Shown: positions 27,003 to 36,923, counted from the stretch's first letter. The stretch is DNA of 64,000 nucleotides from Marinobacter lutaoensis (GCF_001981305.1 NZ_MSCW01000004.1:62001-126000); one strand, 5' to 3'. The notes: generated by a model from the sequence alone, not told the origin. Made by a program: numbers and translations.

Positions 27003-28325
27003 CTACCGCCACCACAACGCCAGTTGGGGAAAGCCGAGCACCAGCGCCAGGGCCAGGATCTGCAGCAGGATAAACGGAACCAGCGAGCGGAAGATCTCCC
27101 CGAGGCTGATGTCGGCCGGTGCCACCGACTTGAGATAGAAAGCGGCGGGCCCGAACGGCGGCGACAGAAAGGACACCTGCATGTTCAGGCAAAACACCAC
27201 GCCGAACCACACCGGATCCAGCCCGAGGTTGTTGATGATCGGCACGAAGATCGGCATCGTCAGCAACGCCACGCCGACCCAGTCCAGAAACATACCCAGC
27301 ACCAGCAGGATCACCATCATGATGAGCACGGTGACCATGGCGTGGCCGTTGCTGAGCGACAGGATCACCGACTCGACAAAGTCGATGCCGCCCATCAGGT
27401 TGTAAACGCCGACCAGGGCACTGGCCCCCAGGCCAATCCAGATGATCATGCCGCAGGTCTGCAGGGTGGCCCGGGCGCTGTCCCGAATCATCGCCCAGTT
27501 CAGTTCGCCCCGCACCAGGGCGCTGATCATGATGCCGACGACGCCGAGCGCCGAGGCTTCGGTGACCGAGGCGACGCCGGTGTAGATGCTGCCGAGCACC
27601 ATGGCCACGGTCAGCGCCGGGAACGCCAGCGCCCGACCGTAGCGGATCCGGCGTCCGTCGTCCCCGGCCAGCTCGTCATCGGAGGGTAGGGGTGCCAACG
27701 CCGGGTTCAGATGGCAGCGCACCAGCACGTACGCCATGTACAGGGCCGCCAAAATGGCCGCCGGCAGGAAAGCCGCCTTGAACAGGTCGCCGATCGACAC
27801 GCTGGCCGTCATGCCGTAGATGATCAGCACGATGCTCGGTGGCATCATGGTGCCCAGTGCCCCACCGGCGCAGGTGGTGCCGATGGCCAGGCGCCGGTCA
27901 TAGCCCAAGCGCAGCATCTGCGGCAGCGCGAGGATACCCAACAGTACCGTCTCGCCGCCGATCACGCCGGACATGGAGGCCAGGATCACCGCCACCACCA
28001 GGGTCTGCACCGCCACACCGCCGCGCAGGCGGCGCGCTACGCGACGCATCGCATCGAACAGATCCCGGGCAATGCCGGAGCGGTCCAGCAGCGCCGCCAT
28101 CATCACGAACATCGGCACCGCCAGGAACACATAGCCGCTGGCAAAACTGTACATGCGGCTGGTGATCAGCGGCATCGCGTCCACACCGAACCAGCCCATG
28201 GTGAATAACAACGCCACCAGGCCGGTGACGAACGCCAGCTGCATGCCGGTCAGCAACAGACCGATCAGCAGCACCAGCATCAGCAGACTGCCCCAGGCAA
28301 TCCCCACAGCGGACAGGTCAAACAT
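27003..28325 (-). CDS. TRAP transporter large permease (DctM), probably gluconate
   Basis: Inner-membrane translocation subunit, 440 residues with about twelve helices, driven by a Na+ gradient. Family blocks include FVTGLVALLF, VFLAVPMFVMMAALLDRSGIA and FGPAAFYLKSVAP near the end. ATG 28325 (MFDLSAVGIAWG) is preferred over a longer reading with an unlikely basic N-terminus. It overlaps dctQ by eight bases. Sugar-acid specificity is inferred from the linked gntK and gntR. Confidence 0.93.
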   Translation of the reverse strand: MFDLSAVGIAWGSLLMLVLLIGLLLTGMQLAFVTGLVALLFTMGWFGVDAMPLITSRMYSFASGYVFLAVPMFVMMAALLDRSGIARDLFDAMRRVARRLRGGVAVQTLVVAVILASMSGVIGGETVLLGILALPQMLRLGYDRRLAIGTTCAGGALGTMMPPSIVLIIYGMTASVSIGDLFKAAFLPAAILAALYMAYVLVRCHLNPALAPLPSDDELAGDDGRRIRYGRALAFPALTVAMVLGSIYTGVASVTEASALGVVGIMISALVRGELNWAMIRDSARATLQTCGMIIWIGLGASALVGVYNLMGGIDFVESVILSLSNGHAMVTVLIMMVILLVLGMFLDWVGVALLTMPIFVPIINNLGLDPVWFGVVFCLNMQVSFLSPPFGPAAFYLKSVAPADISLGEIFRSLVPFILLQILALALVLGFPQLALWWR

Positions 28326-28893
28326 CGGCCACCTCCCCGTCACCCGGCCGGCGCAGCGAGCGCAGGTCCACCAGGGCATGCAGCAGGCACTGCACGAACA
28401 TCAGGCACACCACCAGCAGAATGACGGCCTTGAGCAGTGCCGGAAACGGGGGATTCCAGGCCGACCCGGAGGTTTCCAGGTGCAGCTCGCCCCAAGGCGC
28501 CAGCCAAGCGTTGCGTACCATGGTCCAGGCGCCCCAGGCCAGCAGGCCGGCAAACAGCAGGCCGGCCAAGGAATGGAACAGGTCCAGCCAGGCCCGCGTC
28601 CTCGCCGAGACCTGGTCGTACACCAGCACCACGCGCACGTGGCGATTGTTGGCCAGGGCATAGGCCCCGCCGACGATGAACAGGCTGCCGCCGATAAAGG
28701 CGGCGGTCTCGTGAACCCAAATGGTCGGGGCGTTGAACAGGTAGCGCATCAACACCTCGAAGAAGGAGATCGCCACGGTGAACACGAACAGCAGGCTCAG
28801 CAGATCGCCGATGCGCAGGATCCAGCGGTCCAGGCGGGTACGCGCTCGGGGCGTACCGGCCGGGACCTGACGGGGGGCGTGTGCAGGTTTCAT
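28318..28893 (-). CDS. TRAP transporter small permease (DctQ), probably gluconate
   Basis: Small membrane subunit of the TRAP transporter, 191 residues with four helices (about 28-48, 63-83, 107-127, 150-170). The block FFEVLMRYLFNAPTIWVHE is characteristic of DctQ. It carries a 20-residue basic cytoplasmic N-terminus. Overlaps the large permease gene, showing tight translational coupling. Confidence 0.92.
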   Translation of the reverse strand: MKPAHAPRQVPAGTPRARTRLDRWILRIGDLLSLLFVFTVAISFFEVLMRYLFNAPTIWVHETAAFIGGSLFIVGGAYALANNRHVRVVLVYDQVSARTRAWLDLFHSLAGLLFAGLLAWGAWTMVRNAWLAPWGELHLETSGSAWNPPFPALLKAVILLVVCLMFVQCLLHALVDLRSLRRPGDGEVADV

Positions 28894-28949
28894 GGAACAT
28901 CTTCCCGGAACAGCGCGGGGCCAGGGCCCCGCGAGAGGCTAGGGCCGGC

Positions 28950-29963
28950 TCACAGCAGGCCGTTGTCTTCCAGATAGGCGGTGATGGAGCGGTACACCTT
29001 CATCGCGTTGTCGGACGCCTGGGCCATTTCGGCCCATTGACCCTTGGCGATCTCGCGAAATTTTCTGCGCTCCTCCGCCGACCAATCGTGGAGGGTGATG
29101 GCGGGGTTCCGGCGGGCTTCCCGGACCGCCTGCTGATCGGCGATGCGCAGCTGGGTGGTGATGTCACGGGCAAAGTCGCGCACCGACACGATCAGGATCT
29201 GTTGCAGGTCCTCCGGCAGCCGGTCCCATTTCTTCTGGCTGACCGAAACATCGATCAACGGCAGCGAATGGAAGCCCGGCTGCACCGGGTGCGGCGCGAT
29301 GTCGTTCATCCCGGCCTTCTGGTTGGTGGAGAACACGGTGTAGTCGGCGGCGTCGATCACGCCCTTGCTCAGCGCCGTGAACACCTCGGAGCCGGGCAGG
29401 TTGACCGGCGCCGCGCCGGCGGCCGCGAACACCTTCTGCACCAGCCCTTCCGGCGCGCGCAGCTTCAGGCCCTTGAGATCGTCCACCCCGTCCAGCGGCA
29501 CCTTGGACACCAGCGACTCGACACCGGTGGTGGACGCGCCGATGAAGCGGACGCCGTAGGGCGCGTACAAGGCTGTCATCAGCTCATTGCCGCCGCCGTA
29601 GTTCATGTACTGCAGCAGCTGGGAGGTGTCGGACCAGGCACCCACGGTGTTGCCAATCAGGCCAAACGCGGGGTCCTTGCCGGAAAAGTACCCGGTCGCC
29701 GTGATGTGACCGTCCAGAATCCCCATGCGAATGGCGTCCAGCGTCTCGGTGTGCTTGACCACGCTGCCCACCGGCAACAGCTGGATGGCCAGACGGCCGC
29801 CCGACATGGCCTCGACCCGGTCGGCCCACTGCTGCTGAATCTGGAAGTTACGGTCCCCCGAGGGATCGGACGACTGCATCTTGAAGGTGAATTCCGCGGC
29901 CAGCGCGGACAGGGAGAACAGCCCGGACAGGGCAACCACGAGCAGTTTCTGAACGGTTTTCAT
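28950..29963 (-). CDS. TRAP transporter solute-binding protein (DctP), probably gluconate
   Basis: Periplasmic receptor, 337 residues, with signal peptide MKTVQKLLVVALSGLFSLSALA. The DctP body has the carboxylate-binding region DLKGLKLRAPEG (about 165-176), which supplies the conserved Arg, and the ligand block GVIDAADYTVFS. First gene of the operon; a pair of GntR-type operators lies 70-107 bases upstream. Gluconate is inferred from the downstream kinase and regulator. Confidence 0.92.
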   Translation of the reverse strand: MKTVQKLLVVALSGLFSLSALAAEFTFKMQSSDPSGDRNFQIQQQWADRVEAMSGGRLAIQLLPVGSVVKHTETLDAIRMGILDGHITATGYFSGKDPAFGLIGNTVGAWSDTSQLLQYMNYGGGNELMTALYAPYGVRFIGASTTGVESLVSKVPLDGVDDLKGLKLRAPEGLVQKVFAAAGAAPVNLPGSEVFTALSKGVIDAADYTVFSTNQKAGMNDIAPHPVQPGFHSLPLIDVSVSQKKWDRLPEDLQQILIVSVRDFARDITTQLRIADQQAVREARRNPAITLHDWSAEERRKFREIAKGQWAEMAQASDNAMKVYRSITAYLEDNGLL

Positions 29964-30032
29964 AAGACGTGTCCTGTCTTGTTCTTATATGACGGCACCT
30001 GGCGGGCAAGCGCCTGTTCGGTTTTGTCCGGA

Positions 30033-30050
30033 ATTGTTACCGGTAACAAT
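30033..30050. promoter_or_regulatory. Primary GntR operator upstream of dctP
   Basis: Perfect 18-base palindrome ATTGTTACCGGTAACAAT, the form expected for a LacI-family GntR repressor. It sits in the otherwise featureless 217-base gap between dctP and the SDR gene. Confidence 0.75.
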
Positions 30051-30056
30051 TTGCGA

Positions 30057-30070
30057 CTTTACCGATAACA
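30057..30070. promoter_or_regulatory. Secondary GntR operator
   Basis: CTTTACCGATAACA matches TGTTACCGGTAACA at 11 of 14 positions. Its centre is 22 bases from the centre of the perfect palindrome, about two helical turns, so two repressor dimers could bind side by side. Confidence 0.55.
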
Positions 30071-30180
30071 TCGGTGCTTTTCAACCGTTCAGAATCGGTT
30101 CGTCATGGTGGTCGGCGACCGGCGAGGCAGGGGCCGCACCCGGCAAGGCCCCGGATGCGGCGACAGCGGGGCAGCGGCGC

Positions 30181-30996
30181 TCAGACGTAGAGGTTTTTAC
30201 GGGAGAACCGCGCCACCAGCGGCTGATAGGCGGACCCCAAAAGCCGGTTCAGGGCATCGATCCCCCAGGCATCCGGGCCGACCAGGATGCGGGCCTCGTC
30301 CCGCAGAATACCCCGGACAATGATCTCCGCAGCCTTTTCCGGCGTGGTCATCGCCAGCTTGTCGAAGCCCCGGCGCTGCGCCTCGGCGTTCTCGGACTTG
30401 CCCATCCGCGCGGCCCGGGCGATGTTGGTGCGGATGCCGCCGGGATGCACACAGGACACCGCCACCGGCAGGCCCTCCAGCTGCATTTCCTGGCGCAGCG
30501 ACTCGGTGAAGCCCCGGACCGCGAACTTGGCGGCGTTGTACGCGCTCTGCTTGGGCACACCGATCAGGCCGAAGACACTGGACAGGTTCACCACATGGCC
30601 GTCGCCGGAGGCAATCAGGTGCGGCAGGAAGGCCCGGGTACCGTGGGCCACGCCCCAGAAGTCGATGTCCATCACCCAGCGGAAATCCTCGTCGGTCATC
30701 TCCCGCACCGATGCAGACAGGGCCACGCCGGCGTTGTTGATCACCAGGTTGACCTGACCGAACGCCTTCGCCACCTGCTCGGCGTGGGCGTAGAGGGCGT
30801 CCCGATCCGAGACATCGAGCCGGTAGGTACGGACCTCGGCCCCTTCCAGCTGTGCCGCGGTTTCGGCCAGGCCGGCGTCGTTGATGTCGGACAGCGCCAG
30901 CCGGCAGCCCCGAGCGGCCAGCGACTTGGCCAGAGCGCGGCCGATGCCGGAGCCGGCGCCGGTGATCACGGCAACTTTCTTGTTCAGTTCCTTCAT
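30181..30996 (-). CDS. Short-chain dehydrogenase/reductase
   Basis: NAD(P)-dependent oxidoreductase, 271 residues. The cofactor motif is TGAGSGIG (about 12-19), followed by NNAG (about 90), the catalytic serine in VVNLSSVFGLIG and YNAAK (Tyr-X3-Lys, about 156). An aspartate after the second strand (LALSDINDAG) favours NAD+ over NADP+. Substrate unknown. It has no operon partners: it ends 217 bases from dctP and starts 117 bases from yfbR. Confidence 0.9.
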   Translation of the reverse strand: MKELNKKVAVITGAGSGIGRALAKSLAARGCRLALSDINDAGLAETAAQLEGAEVRTYRLDVSDRDALYAHAEQVAKAFGQVNLVINNAGVALSASVREMTDEDFRWVMDIDFWGVAHGTRAFLPHLIASGDGHVVNLSSVFGLIGVPKQSAYNAAKFAVRGFTESLRQEMQLEGLPVAVSCVHPGGIRTNIARAARMGKSENAEAQRRGFDKLAMTTPEKAAEIIVRGILRDEARILVGPDAWGIDALNRLLGSAYQPLVARFSRKNLYV

Positions 30997-31113
30997 GTGG
31001 CAAGCCTCGTGTGGTGGTTTCCCCCGGCGACGACGCGGGGAAGAACCCTCACTGTAGGCGGCTCGCCCACCGGCGCCTATGGCACCGGCAGCCGGCGCCG
31101 GCGGGCAGCGCGG

Positions 31114-31719
31114 TCAGTCGTTGCCCGGCGACAGCAGGTTGTCCAACGGTTGTTCGTAACTGGGCGCGAATACCTCCAAGAAGTAACGCACCTCGGGCAA
31201 GCCCTCCTGTTCCAGGCGCTGGCGAATCTGCTCTGCGGCCGGTGCGAATTCGCGGTTGCCCGCGGCCAGCTCCGCCTGGCACTTGAGCCAGGCGGAGAGC
31301 CGATCGGCGGCCTTGATCAGTTCCCGCTCCTCCGGCGCCAGGGCGGACGCGCACAGGTAGGGCGCGAACGGCTCGCGCAGTTCCTCCGGCAACAGCGCCA
31401 GCAATTCCTTCTCCGCCTTGTGCTCGATATCGCCGAACGCCTCCCGCATCACCCGAGAGTGGTATTTCACCGGTGTCGGCAGGTCGCCGGTGATCACTTC
31501 GGTGGCGTCGTGGTAGAGGGCCACCGCCGCGATCCGGTCCGCCGACACCCGGCCCCCGAAGCGCTGGTTGCGGATCAACGCCAGGGCATGGGCCAGAGTC
31601 GCCACTTCCCAGGAATGGGTGGCGACGTTTTCCTCGATGGCATTGCGCATCAGCCCCCAGCGCCGAATCCAGCGCAGCCGCGATACGTAGGCAAAAAAGT
31701 GGCTTATCCGCTTGGACAT
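31114..31719 (-). CDS. yfbR: 5'-deoxynucleotidase, YfbR family
   Basis: HD-domain phosphohydrolase that removes phosphate from deoxyribonucleoside 5'-monophosphates; 201 residues. Metal-binding residues are visible in ENVATHSWEVATLAHAL, in ALYHDATEVITGDLPTPVKY and in the distal KAADRLSAWLKC (conserved Asp). The N-terminal SHFFAYVSRLRWIRRWGLMRN is the YfbR-type start. Confidence 0.92.
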   Translation of the reverse strand: MSKRISHFFAYVSRLRWIRRWGLMRNAIEENVATHSWEVATLAHALALIRNQRFGGRVSADRIAAVALYHDATEVITGDLPTPVKYHSRVMREAFGDIEHKAEKELLALLPEELREPFAPYLCASALAPEERELIKAADRLSAWLKCQAELAAGNREFAPAAEQIRQRLEQEGLPEVRYFLEVFAPSYEQPLDNLLSPGND

Positions 31720-31817
31720 AGGTCGCCCTCTCTATTTTTCTTGATGTCATCCGCCCCGGCGCCGGAAAGTCATGCTAACTTTCCTTACAGGACCCGTGAA
31801 ACACAAAAGGATGTCTT

Positions 31818-32678
31818 GTGGCCCCGATCCGCCCCGTCACCGCCATGGTGCTCGCCTTCCTGCTCACCCTGGCGACGCTCCCGGCCAACGCCGCCGAACG
31901 CGAGATCCGGGTCGGCGTCTATCACTTTCCCCCGATCGCCAAGGTGAACCAGGACCACCGGCTGGAAGGTCTGTTGGCGGATGTTCTGGCCGCGCTGGCG
32001 ACCCTCAACCCGCAGTACCGGTTCCGGATCGTGCACACCTCGCCCAAGCGCCGCTATCTGGATTTCGATGCCCGCCTCTACGACGTCATCTTCTTTGAAA
32101 GTGCGGACTGGCAGTGGCGGGACAAGCCGGCGCTGATCAGCCCGCCGCTGCTGCAGGACGAGGACCTGTTCATCGCCCTGGCCAAGCCCGGCCGCGACCA
32201 GTCGTTCTTTCATCACCTGGACCAGCGCCGAATCGTGGCCCGCGCCGGCTACCACTACGCCTTCGCCGACTTCGAGACCGATCCGGTCAAGCTCCAACAA
32301 CGGTTCCACATCGAATTTTCCGACAGCAATCACCGGACCCTGCAACTGATCAAGGCGGACCGCCCCTCGGTGGCGGAGATCGGCCTGATCAACCACGCCT
32401 ACCTGATGACCCACTTGGCGCAACACCCGGAGGACCGGGACCGGTTCCTGATACGCGAGCAACCGGACCAGATCTACCGGCTCAGCGTCATCGCCAACCC
32501 CGCCGGGCCGGTGACCACCCGGGACATCCTGCAGATGCTGACCCCGCTGGTGGCCGACGGTCGTTACCTGGCCTGGGTCGAGCACTGGGGGCTGCAGCTG
32601 CCGGATACCTTCGAGACCACCTTTCCGGCCTCGGCGACCGTCCCGGTCAGCGGGCGTCCAGGGCAAACGGCACAATGA
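31818..32678 (+). CDS. Periplasmic amino-acid-binding-protein-like (SBP family 3) protein
   Basis: A 286-residue exported protein starting at GTG 31818, with AAAGG upstream; ATG 31845 is an alternative. The signal peptide MVLAFLLTLATLPANAA precedes a type II periplasmic-binding fold (REIRVGVYHFPPIAKVNQDHRLEGLLADVL, shortened: RVGVYHFPPIA...GLLADVL). There is no permease or ATPase nearby, so it may be a stand-alone sensor or scavenging protein. Its 3' end overlaps the convergent DUF748 gene by 32 bases. Confidence 0.75.
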   Translation: MAPIRPVTAMVLAFLLTLATLPANAAEREIRVGVYHFPPIAKVNQDHRLEGLLADVLAALATLNPQYRFRIVHTSPKRRYLDFDARLYDVIFFESADWQWRDKPALISPPLLQDEDLFIALAKPGRDQSFFHHLDQRRIVARAGYHYAFADFETDPVKLQQRFHIEFSDSNHRTLQLIKADRPSVAEIGLINHAYLMTHLAQHPEDRDRFLIREQPDQIYRLSVIANPAGPVTTRDILQMLTPLVADGRYLAWVEHWGLQLPDTFETTFPASATVPVSGRPGQTAQ

Positions 32679-35454
32679 CATTGCCGGCGGGGCCCACCTC
32701 CGCCTGCCGGGACGGGTCACGCAGGAACACCTGCTGAGCCGGCACCCCGTGGCTTTCAGTCAGCAGCCGCTGTATCGCCAAGCCGCGGGCCTGAGCCAGG
32801 TTGTTCAGGGCTTCCGGCGGCAGTGAACGCGCACCGGCGAGGTAGGCGTCACGGGCCTGGGCCCAGGCCGTGTCCGACACCGGCTGCCCCGCCACGGCCA
32901 GCGACTCGCGCAACAGCGCCAGGCCATCGGCCTCCGGCGCAACGGCCCCCCGCACATTCAGCAGCAGCTCCGGCCGCTCCCGCAGCGCCTCCGCCAGTGC
33001 CGCAAGCTTGGCCGCCTCGCCGTCCGCCAGCGCTACGCTGCCGGGACGGAAGCGGACCTGGCCCAGGTCCTCGCCGGTCAGTCCAGTCATCTCAACAATG
33101 GAGCCCAGCATGCTGAACGGCGAGGCCGCCGCCTTGACCAGCAAATTGACGAAAGCCCGCATCACCACCTGGCCGACCTGGAAGCTCGGGTCCGATAGGT
33201 CGCCGCTGACCGGCAGATTCACGTCGATGACGCCATCGCTGTCGGTGAGCAGCGCCAGGCCCAGCTTCACCGGCGCCTTCAGGGCCTCGTCGCTGGCCAC
33301 CGCCGAGCCCAGCTCGAGACGATCCATCAACACTTGGTTGCTGGCGTCTATGCGGGTGCCGGCGAGGTCGTAATCCAGGGCCAGATCAAGCTTGCCACTG
33401 TCCACACTGTAACCGAGGTAACGACCAAAATAGGGGGACAGCACCGGCAGTGACAGGTCCGAAAGCCGAAGTTTGAGCTGGGTGTGGTCGTCACTGCCGA
33501 GGGCGCCGAGGGTGCCGTTGAAGGTGAGCTCGCCGACGCCACCGACCCGGCCGGTCAAGGCCACCTGCCCCTGTTGGGGCGGAATGTTGCTGAGACCGAC
33601 CACGGCACCGTTGAGCGCATCGAGGGTGGTGGTGAAGGCCGGCGCCAGAGTCCGGTCGGTGTAATCCACGCGGCCGTTTTCCACCTGCAGTTCCCCGATC
33701 CGGAAGATCAGCGCCGGGTTCGCCGTCGCACCGGCGTCACCGGTATCCGCGGCGGCGCGGTCGGAGCCCCCGGTATCGGCCTCGCCGGCCACCGGCACCC
33801 GCGCGACGTTGTAGAGGCCGTCGGTGTCCCGCACCAAATTGGCTTCGGGCGCCACCAGGGTGACCCGGCCGATCTCCAGCCGGGCCGGGTGAACGTTGTA
33901 CTCGATGGGCGCCAGGCGCAGGGTCTGCCAGGCCAGCAGGCGGTCGCCGCCGTCCGGCAGGGTCAGCCGCAGCGCCTGAACTTCGGCGGTGCCGTTGAAG
34001 GTGCCGGTCAGGGGCGACTGCTGGGCGTCCAGGTCCAGATCACCGTCAAACGCCAGGGTGCCGCCGGCAATGGCCAGATTGGCGCCCTGGCTGAGGTAAG
34101 GCTGGAACGCGGCCAGCTCGATGCCGGAACCGGAGACCGAGGTTTCCAGGTTGAAGGGGCGCGGCGTGAACTGGCCCCGCAGCGCCAGTCGTCCCCCGTC
34201 GGTCAGGTCGGCATCCAGCTGATAGGGCACCGGCTCCTCGAGGCGGTCATCAAGGCCTCCGAGGGACAGGTTCAGGTGCGCCAGGGCCAGCGTCGCTTCC
34301 GATCCCGGCATCTGGTCACGCCAGTCCAACCGGCCGGCGTCCACCTGCACCCCGTCGAGCGACCAGCGGAAAGGCGGGGCATCCGCCGCCGTCCCGGTGG
34401 CCGCTGGCGCCGTCGAGTCGGACGCCGGCAGCGCCGCCAGCCAGTCGATTCGGCCGTCGGCCAGGCGACTCACCTGAAGCTCCGGCTGGCTCAGGCTGAG
34501 GGTCCCCAGGCGCAGCGAGCGCCCAGCCAGATCAAATTCGATGCCGTCCAGGGTCAGGTCCGCGACCGTCAGCCCCGGCGCCTCCTGAGCTCCGGACACG
34601 GCCAGGGCCAGCCCGGCCACGGACACCTCGCCGTTGCGAGTGACCAAGTGCAGGCCGCCGTCCATCTGCCATTCGTAATCCGTGCTCACCGTCACGCGGC
34701 CGTCCCGGAGTTCGTAGGGAATATGGGCGGACAGGAAATGCGCCAGGGTCTGTGAGCGGATGTCCGCCAGCCGCAACCGGCCGTGGGAATACAGCGGTTC
34801 CAGGCTGAGGCTGCCATGCCACTCCAGGGTCTGGCTGCCCGCCGCCGCCAGCAGATAGTAGTTGCCGTCCTCGCCCCGGGGCCAAGTGGCGAAATCCTGC
34901 AGCGACAGGTCCAGGGGCTGGATCCGGAAGGTTTCCGGCCGGGCCTGGCTGAAATCACGCACCATCAGTTCGCCACCCTCGATCGCCGCCTGTTCCAGCA
35001 GTATCCGCGGCAGCCCGGTCGGCTCCGGCTCGGCCGCCGGTTCGGTGGGCGGATGCTGGCGCTGCCAGTCGCGCGCCAGATTGATGCCTCCGTCCGCCAG
35101 CACATCCAGACGCAGGTAGGGCTCCCGCAGCAACACCTCCTGCATCGCCACCGTCCCCCCGAGCAGGGGCCAGAAGCCAAGGTTCACCCGCAACTGCTGG
35201 AGTGACAGCACCGGCTCGCCGTCGGCATCGGCGGCACTCAGGCCCGCCACCTCCAGGGTCAGGGCAAAAGGGTTGGCGCGCACGTCCGCCAATTCGAGCT
35301 GCCAGCCGAGCTGCTGACGCACTTGGTCCGGCAAGGCCCGCTGCAGCCACCAGGGCAGGACCAGGAAACCGGCAACGGCGTAGACCAGAATCAGGACCAG
35401 CACGGCAATGGCCAGGTTTCGGGCAACGGGTCGGCTTGAACGGCGAGCGGCCAC
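32647..35454 (-). CDS. DUF748 (AsmA-like) envelope protein
   Basis: A 935-residue membrane-anchored envelope protein. GTG 35454 is chosen because AAGGAG lies six bases upstream; an ATG at 35517 would add 21 residues. One N-terminal helix (LAIAVLVLILVYAVAGFLVLP) is followed by a long beta-rich periplasmic region with AsmA/DUF748 features (LQLQEVLLREPYLRLDVL type repeats; LDLALDYDLAGTRIDASNQV). Near the C-terminus is an OmpA-like/DUF748 tail with LAQARGLAIQRLLTESHGVP. Such proteins are linked to outer-membrane lipid transport. Confidence 0.85.
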   Translation of the reverse strand: MAARRSSRPVARNLAIAVLVLILVYAVAGFLVLPWWLQRALPDQVRQQLGWQLELADVRANPFALTLEVAGLSAADADGEPVLSLQQLRVNLGFWPLLGGTVAMQEVLLREPYLRLDVLADGGINLARDWQRQHPPTEPAAEPEPTGLPRILLEQAAIEGGELMVRDFSQARPETFRIQPLDLSLQDFATWPRGEDGNYYLLAAAGSQTLEWHGSLSLEPLYSHGRLRLADIRSQTLAHFLSAHIPYELRDGRVTVSTDYEWQMDGGLHLVTRNGEVSVAGLALAVSGAQEAPGLTVADLTLDGIEFDLAGRSLRLGTLSLSQPELQVSRLADGRIDWLAALPASDSTAPAATGTAADAPPFRWSLDGVQVDAGRLDWRDQMPGSEATLALAHLNLSLGGLDDRLEEPVPYQLDADLTDGGRLALRGQFTPRPFNLETSVSGSGIELAAFQPYLSQGANLAIAGGTLAFDGDLDLDAQQSPLTGTFNGTAEVQALRLTLPDGGDRLLAWQTLRLAPIEYNVHPARLEIGRVTLVAPEANLVRDTDGLYNVARVPVAGEADTGGSDRAAADTGDAGATANPALIFRIGELQVENGRVDYTDRTLAPAFTTTLDALNGAVVGLSNIPPQQGQVALTGRVGGVGELTFNGTLGALGSDDHTQLKLRLSDLSLPVLSPYFGRYLGYSVDSGKLDLALDYDLAGTRIDASNQVLMDRLELGSAVASDEALKAPVKLGLALLTDSDGVIDVNLPVSGDLSDPSFQVGQVVMRAFVNLLVKAAASPFSMLGSIVEMTGLTGEDLGQVRFRPGSVALADGEAAKLAALAEALRERPELLLNVRGAVAPEADGLALLRESLAVAGQPVSDTAWAQARDAYLAGARSLPPEALNNLAQARGLAIQRLLTESHGVPAQQVFLRDPSRQAEVGPAGNVIVPFALDAR

Positions 35455-35635
35455 GGCAGGCTCCTTGATGACGGGACGATGGACGGGCGACCGGAGCCCG
35501 GCGGGCTCCACCTCCATCTAGCATAATCGGCGCGGCTCGGCTTTGTCAGCCCAAAGCCCCTGACAGCTCCGATGGAACCCGTTATCCTCGATGGCCTCAT
35601 CCGGCTGTGATTCTTCAAGAGGTAAGGAGACGGGA

Positions 35636-36271
35636 ATGGACATCGGCGACATGCGTCGGGAGTTTGAAAGCGAGGGTCTGGACCGGGACGACCTGGACGA
35701 TGACCCGATCCGCCAGTTCGAGCGCTGGTTCGAGGACGCCCGCACCGCCGGCATCCTGGAACCCAACGCCATGTCCCTGGCCACCGCCGGCGCGGACGGC
35801 ATGCCCGATCTGCGCACGGTGCTGCTGAAGTACTTCGATGCCCGGGGGTTCGTGTTCTACACCAACTACGGCAGCCGCAAGGCCCGGGAACTCGAGGACA
35901 ACCCCCGCGCCGCCCTGCTGTTCCCCTGGCTTGGACTGAACCGCCAGGTGCGCATCCAGGGGCCGGTGGAGAAGGTGAGCAAGGCCGAGTCCCTGCGCTA
36001 TTTCGCGTCCCGCCCCCGGGGCAGCCAGATCGGCGCCTGGGTGTCGGAGCAGAGCCGCGCCATCACCTCCCGGGGGTTGCTGGAGCAGAAGGTAGCGGAG
36101 ATGAAGCGCAAGTTTGCCGGCGGCGAGGTGCCCTTGCCCAGCTTCTGGGGCGGCTACCGGGTGGTGCCCGAACGCGTCGAATTCTGGCAGGGCCGGCCCA
36201 GCCGTCTGCACGATCGCTTCGAATACCTGAGAACCGACGACGGCTGGCACATCCAGCGCCTGCAACCGTGA
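35636..36271 (+). CDS. pdxH: Pyridoxamine 5'-phosphate oxidase
   Basis: FMN enzyme that makes pyridoxal phosphate, the last step of vitamin B6 synthesis and salvage; 211 residues. Landmarks are the FMN-binding [52 protein letters not shown] and the C-terminal [24 protein letters not shown] (shown in part: [12 protein letters not shown]). ATG 35636 has GGTAAGGAGA upstream. Confidence 0.97.
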   Translation: MDIGDMRREFESEGLDRDDLDDDPIRQFERWFEDARTAGILEPNAMSLATAGADGMPDLRTVLLKYFDARGFVFYTNYGSRKARELEDNPRAALLFPWLGLNRQVRIQGPVEKVSKAESLRYFASRPRGSQIGAWVSEQSRAITSRGLLEQKVAEMKRKFAGGEVPLPSFWGGYRVVPERVEFWQGRPSRLHDRFEYLRTDDGWHIQRLQP

Positions 36272-36284
36272 CCGGGAGTCGCCC

Positions 36285-36866
36285 ATGACCACCCACACCC
36301 GCTGCCCGTGGTGCGGCACCGATCCGCTGTACGTGCACTACCACGACACCGTCTGGGGACGACCGGAATACGACGACCAGGCGCTGTTCGAGAAGCTGTG
36401 CCTGGACGGCCAGCAGGCCGGCCTGAGCTGGATCACCATCCTGCGCAAGCACGACAGCTACCGGGCCGCCTACGACCACTTCGACCCGGAGGCCATCGCC
36501 CGCTACGACGACGCCAAGGTGGCGCAACTGCTGGCCAACCCGGGCATCGTCCGCAACCGGCTCAAGGTACAGTCGATCATTCGCAACGCCCGAGCCTACC
36601 TGGCACTGCGGGAGCGGGGCGAGGGCTTCGCCGATTTTCTCTGGTCGTTCGTGGACGGCCGGCCGGTCCAGAACCAGTGGCGCACCCTGGCCGAGGTTCC
36701 AGCCACCAGCCCGGTGTCCGAGGCCATGTCCAAGGCCCTCAGGCAGCGGGGCTTCACCTTCGTCGGGCCCACCATCGTGTATGCGTTCATGCAGGCCTGC
36801 GGGCTGGTCAACGATCATCTGCTGGACTGCCCCCAGCACCACGAATGCCGGCAGTTGGGGCAATGA
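36285..36866 (+). CDS. tag: DNA-3-methyladenine glycosylase I
   Basis: Excises 3-methyladenine from alkylated DNA; 193 residues. It has the N-terminal zinc ligands (TRCPWCGTDPLYVHYHDTVWG, shown for Cys and His positions) and QQAGLSWITILRKHDSYRAAYDHF, with C-terminal GFTFVGPTIVYAFMQACGLVNDH, including the remaining zinc His ligands near CPQHHEC. It begins 13 bases after pdxH and is probably co-transcribed. Confidence 0.96.
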   Translation: MTTHTRCPWCGTDPLYVHYHDTVWGRPEYDDQALFEKLCLDGQQAGLSWITILRKHDSYRAAYDHFDPEAIARYDDAKVAQLLANPGIVRNRLKVQSIIRNARAYLALRERGEGFADFLWSFVDGRPVQNQWRTLAEVPATSPVSEAMSKALRQRGFTFVGPTIVYAFMQACGLVNDHLLDCPQHHECRQLGQ

Positions 36867-36923
36867 TCCCTTGCCCGGGGGCGTGCGTACCTTAGCGGTA
36901 ACGCAACCACAGAGGCAGACACC

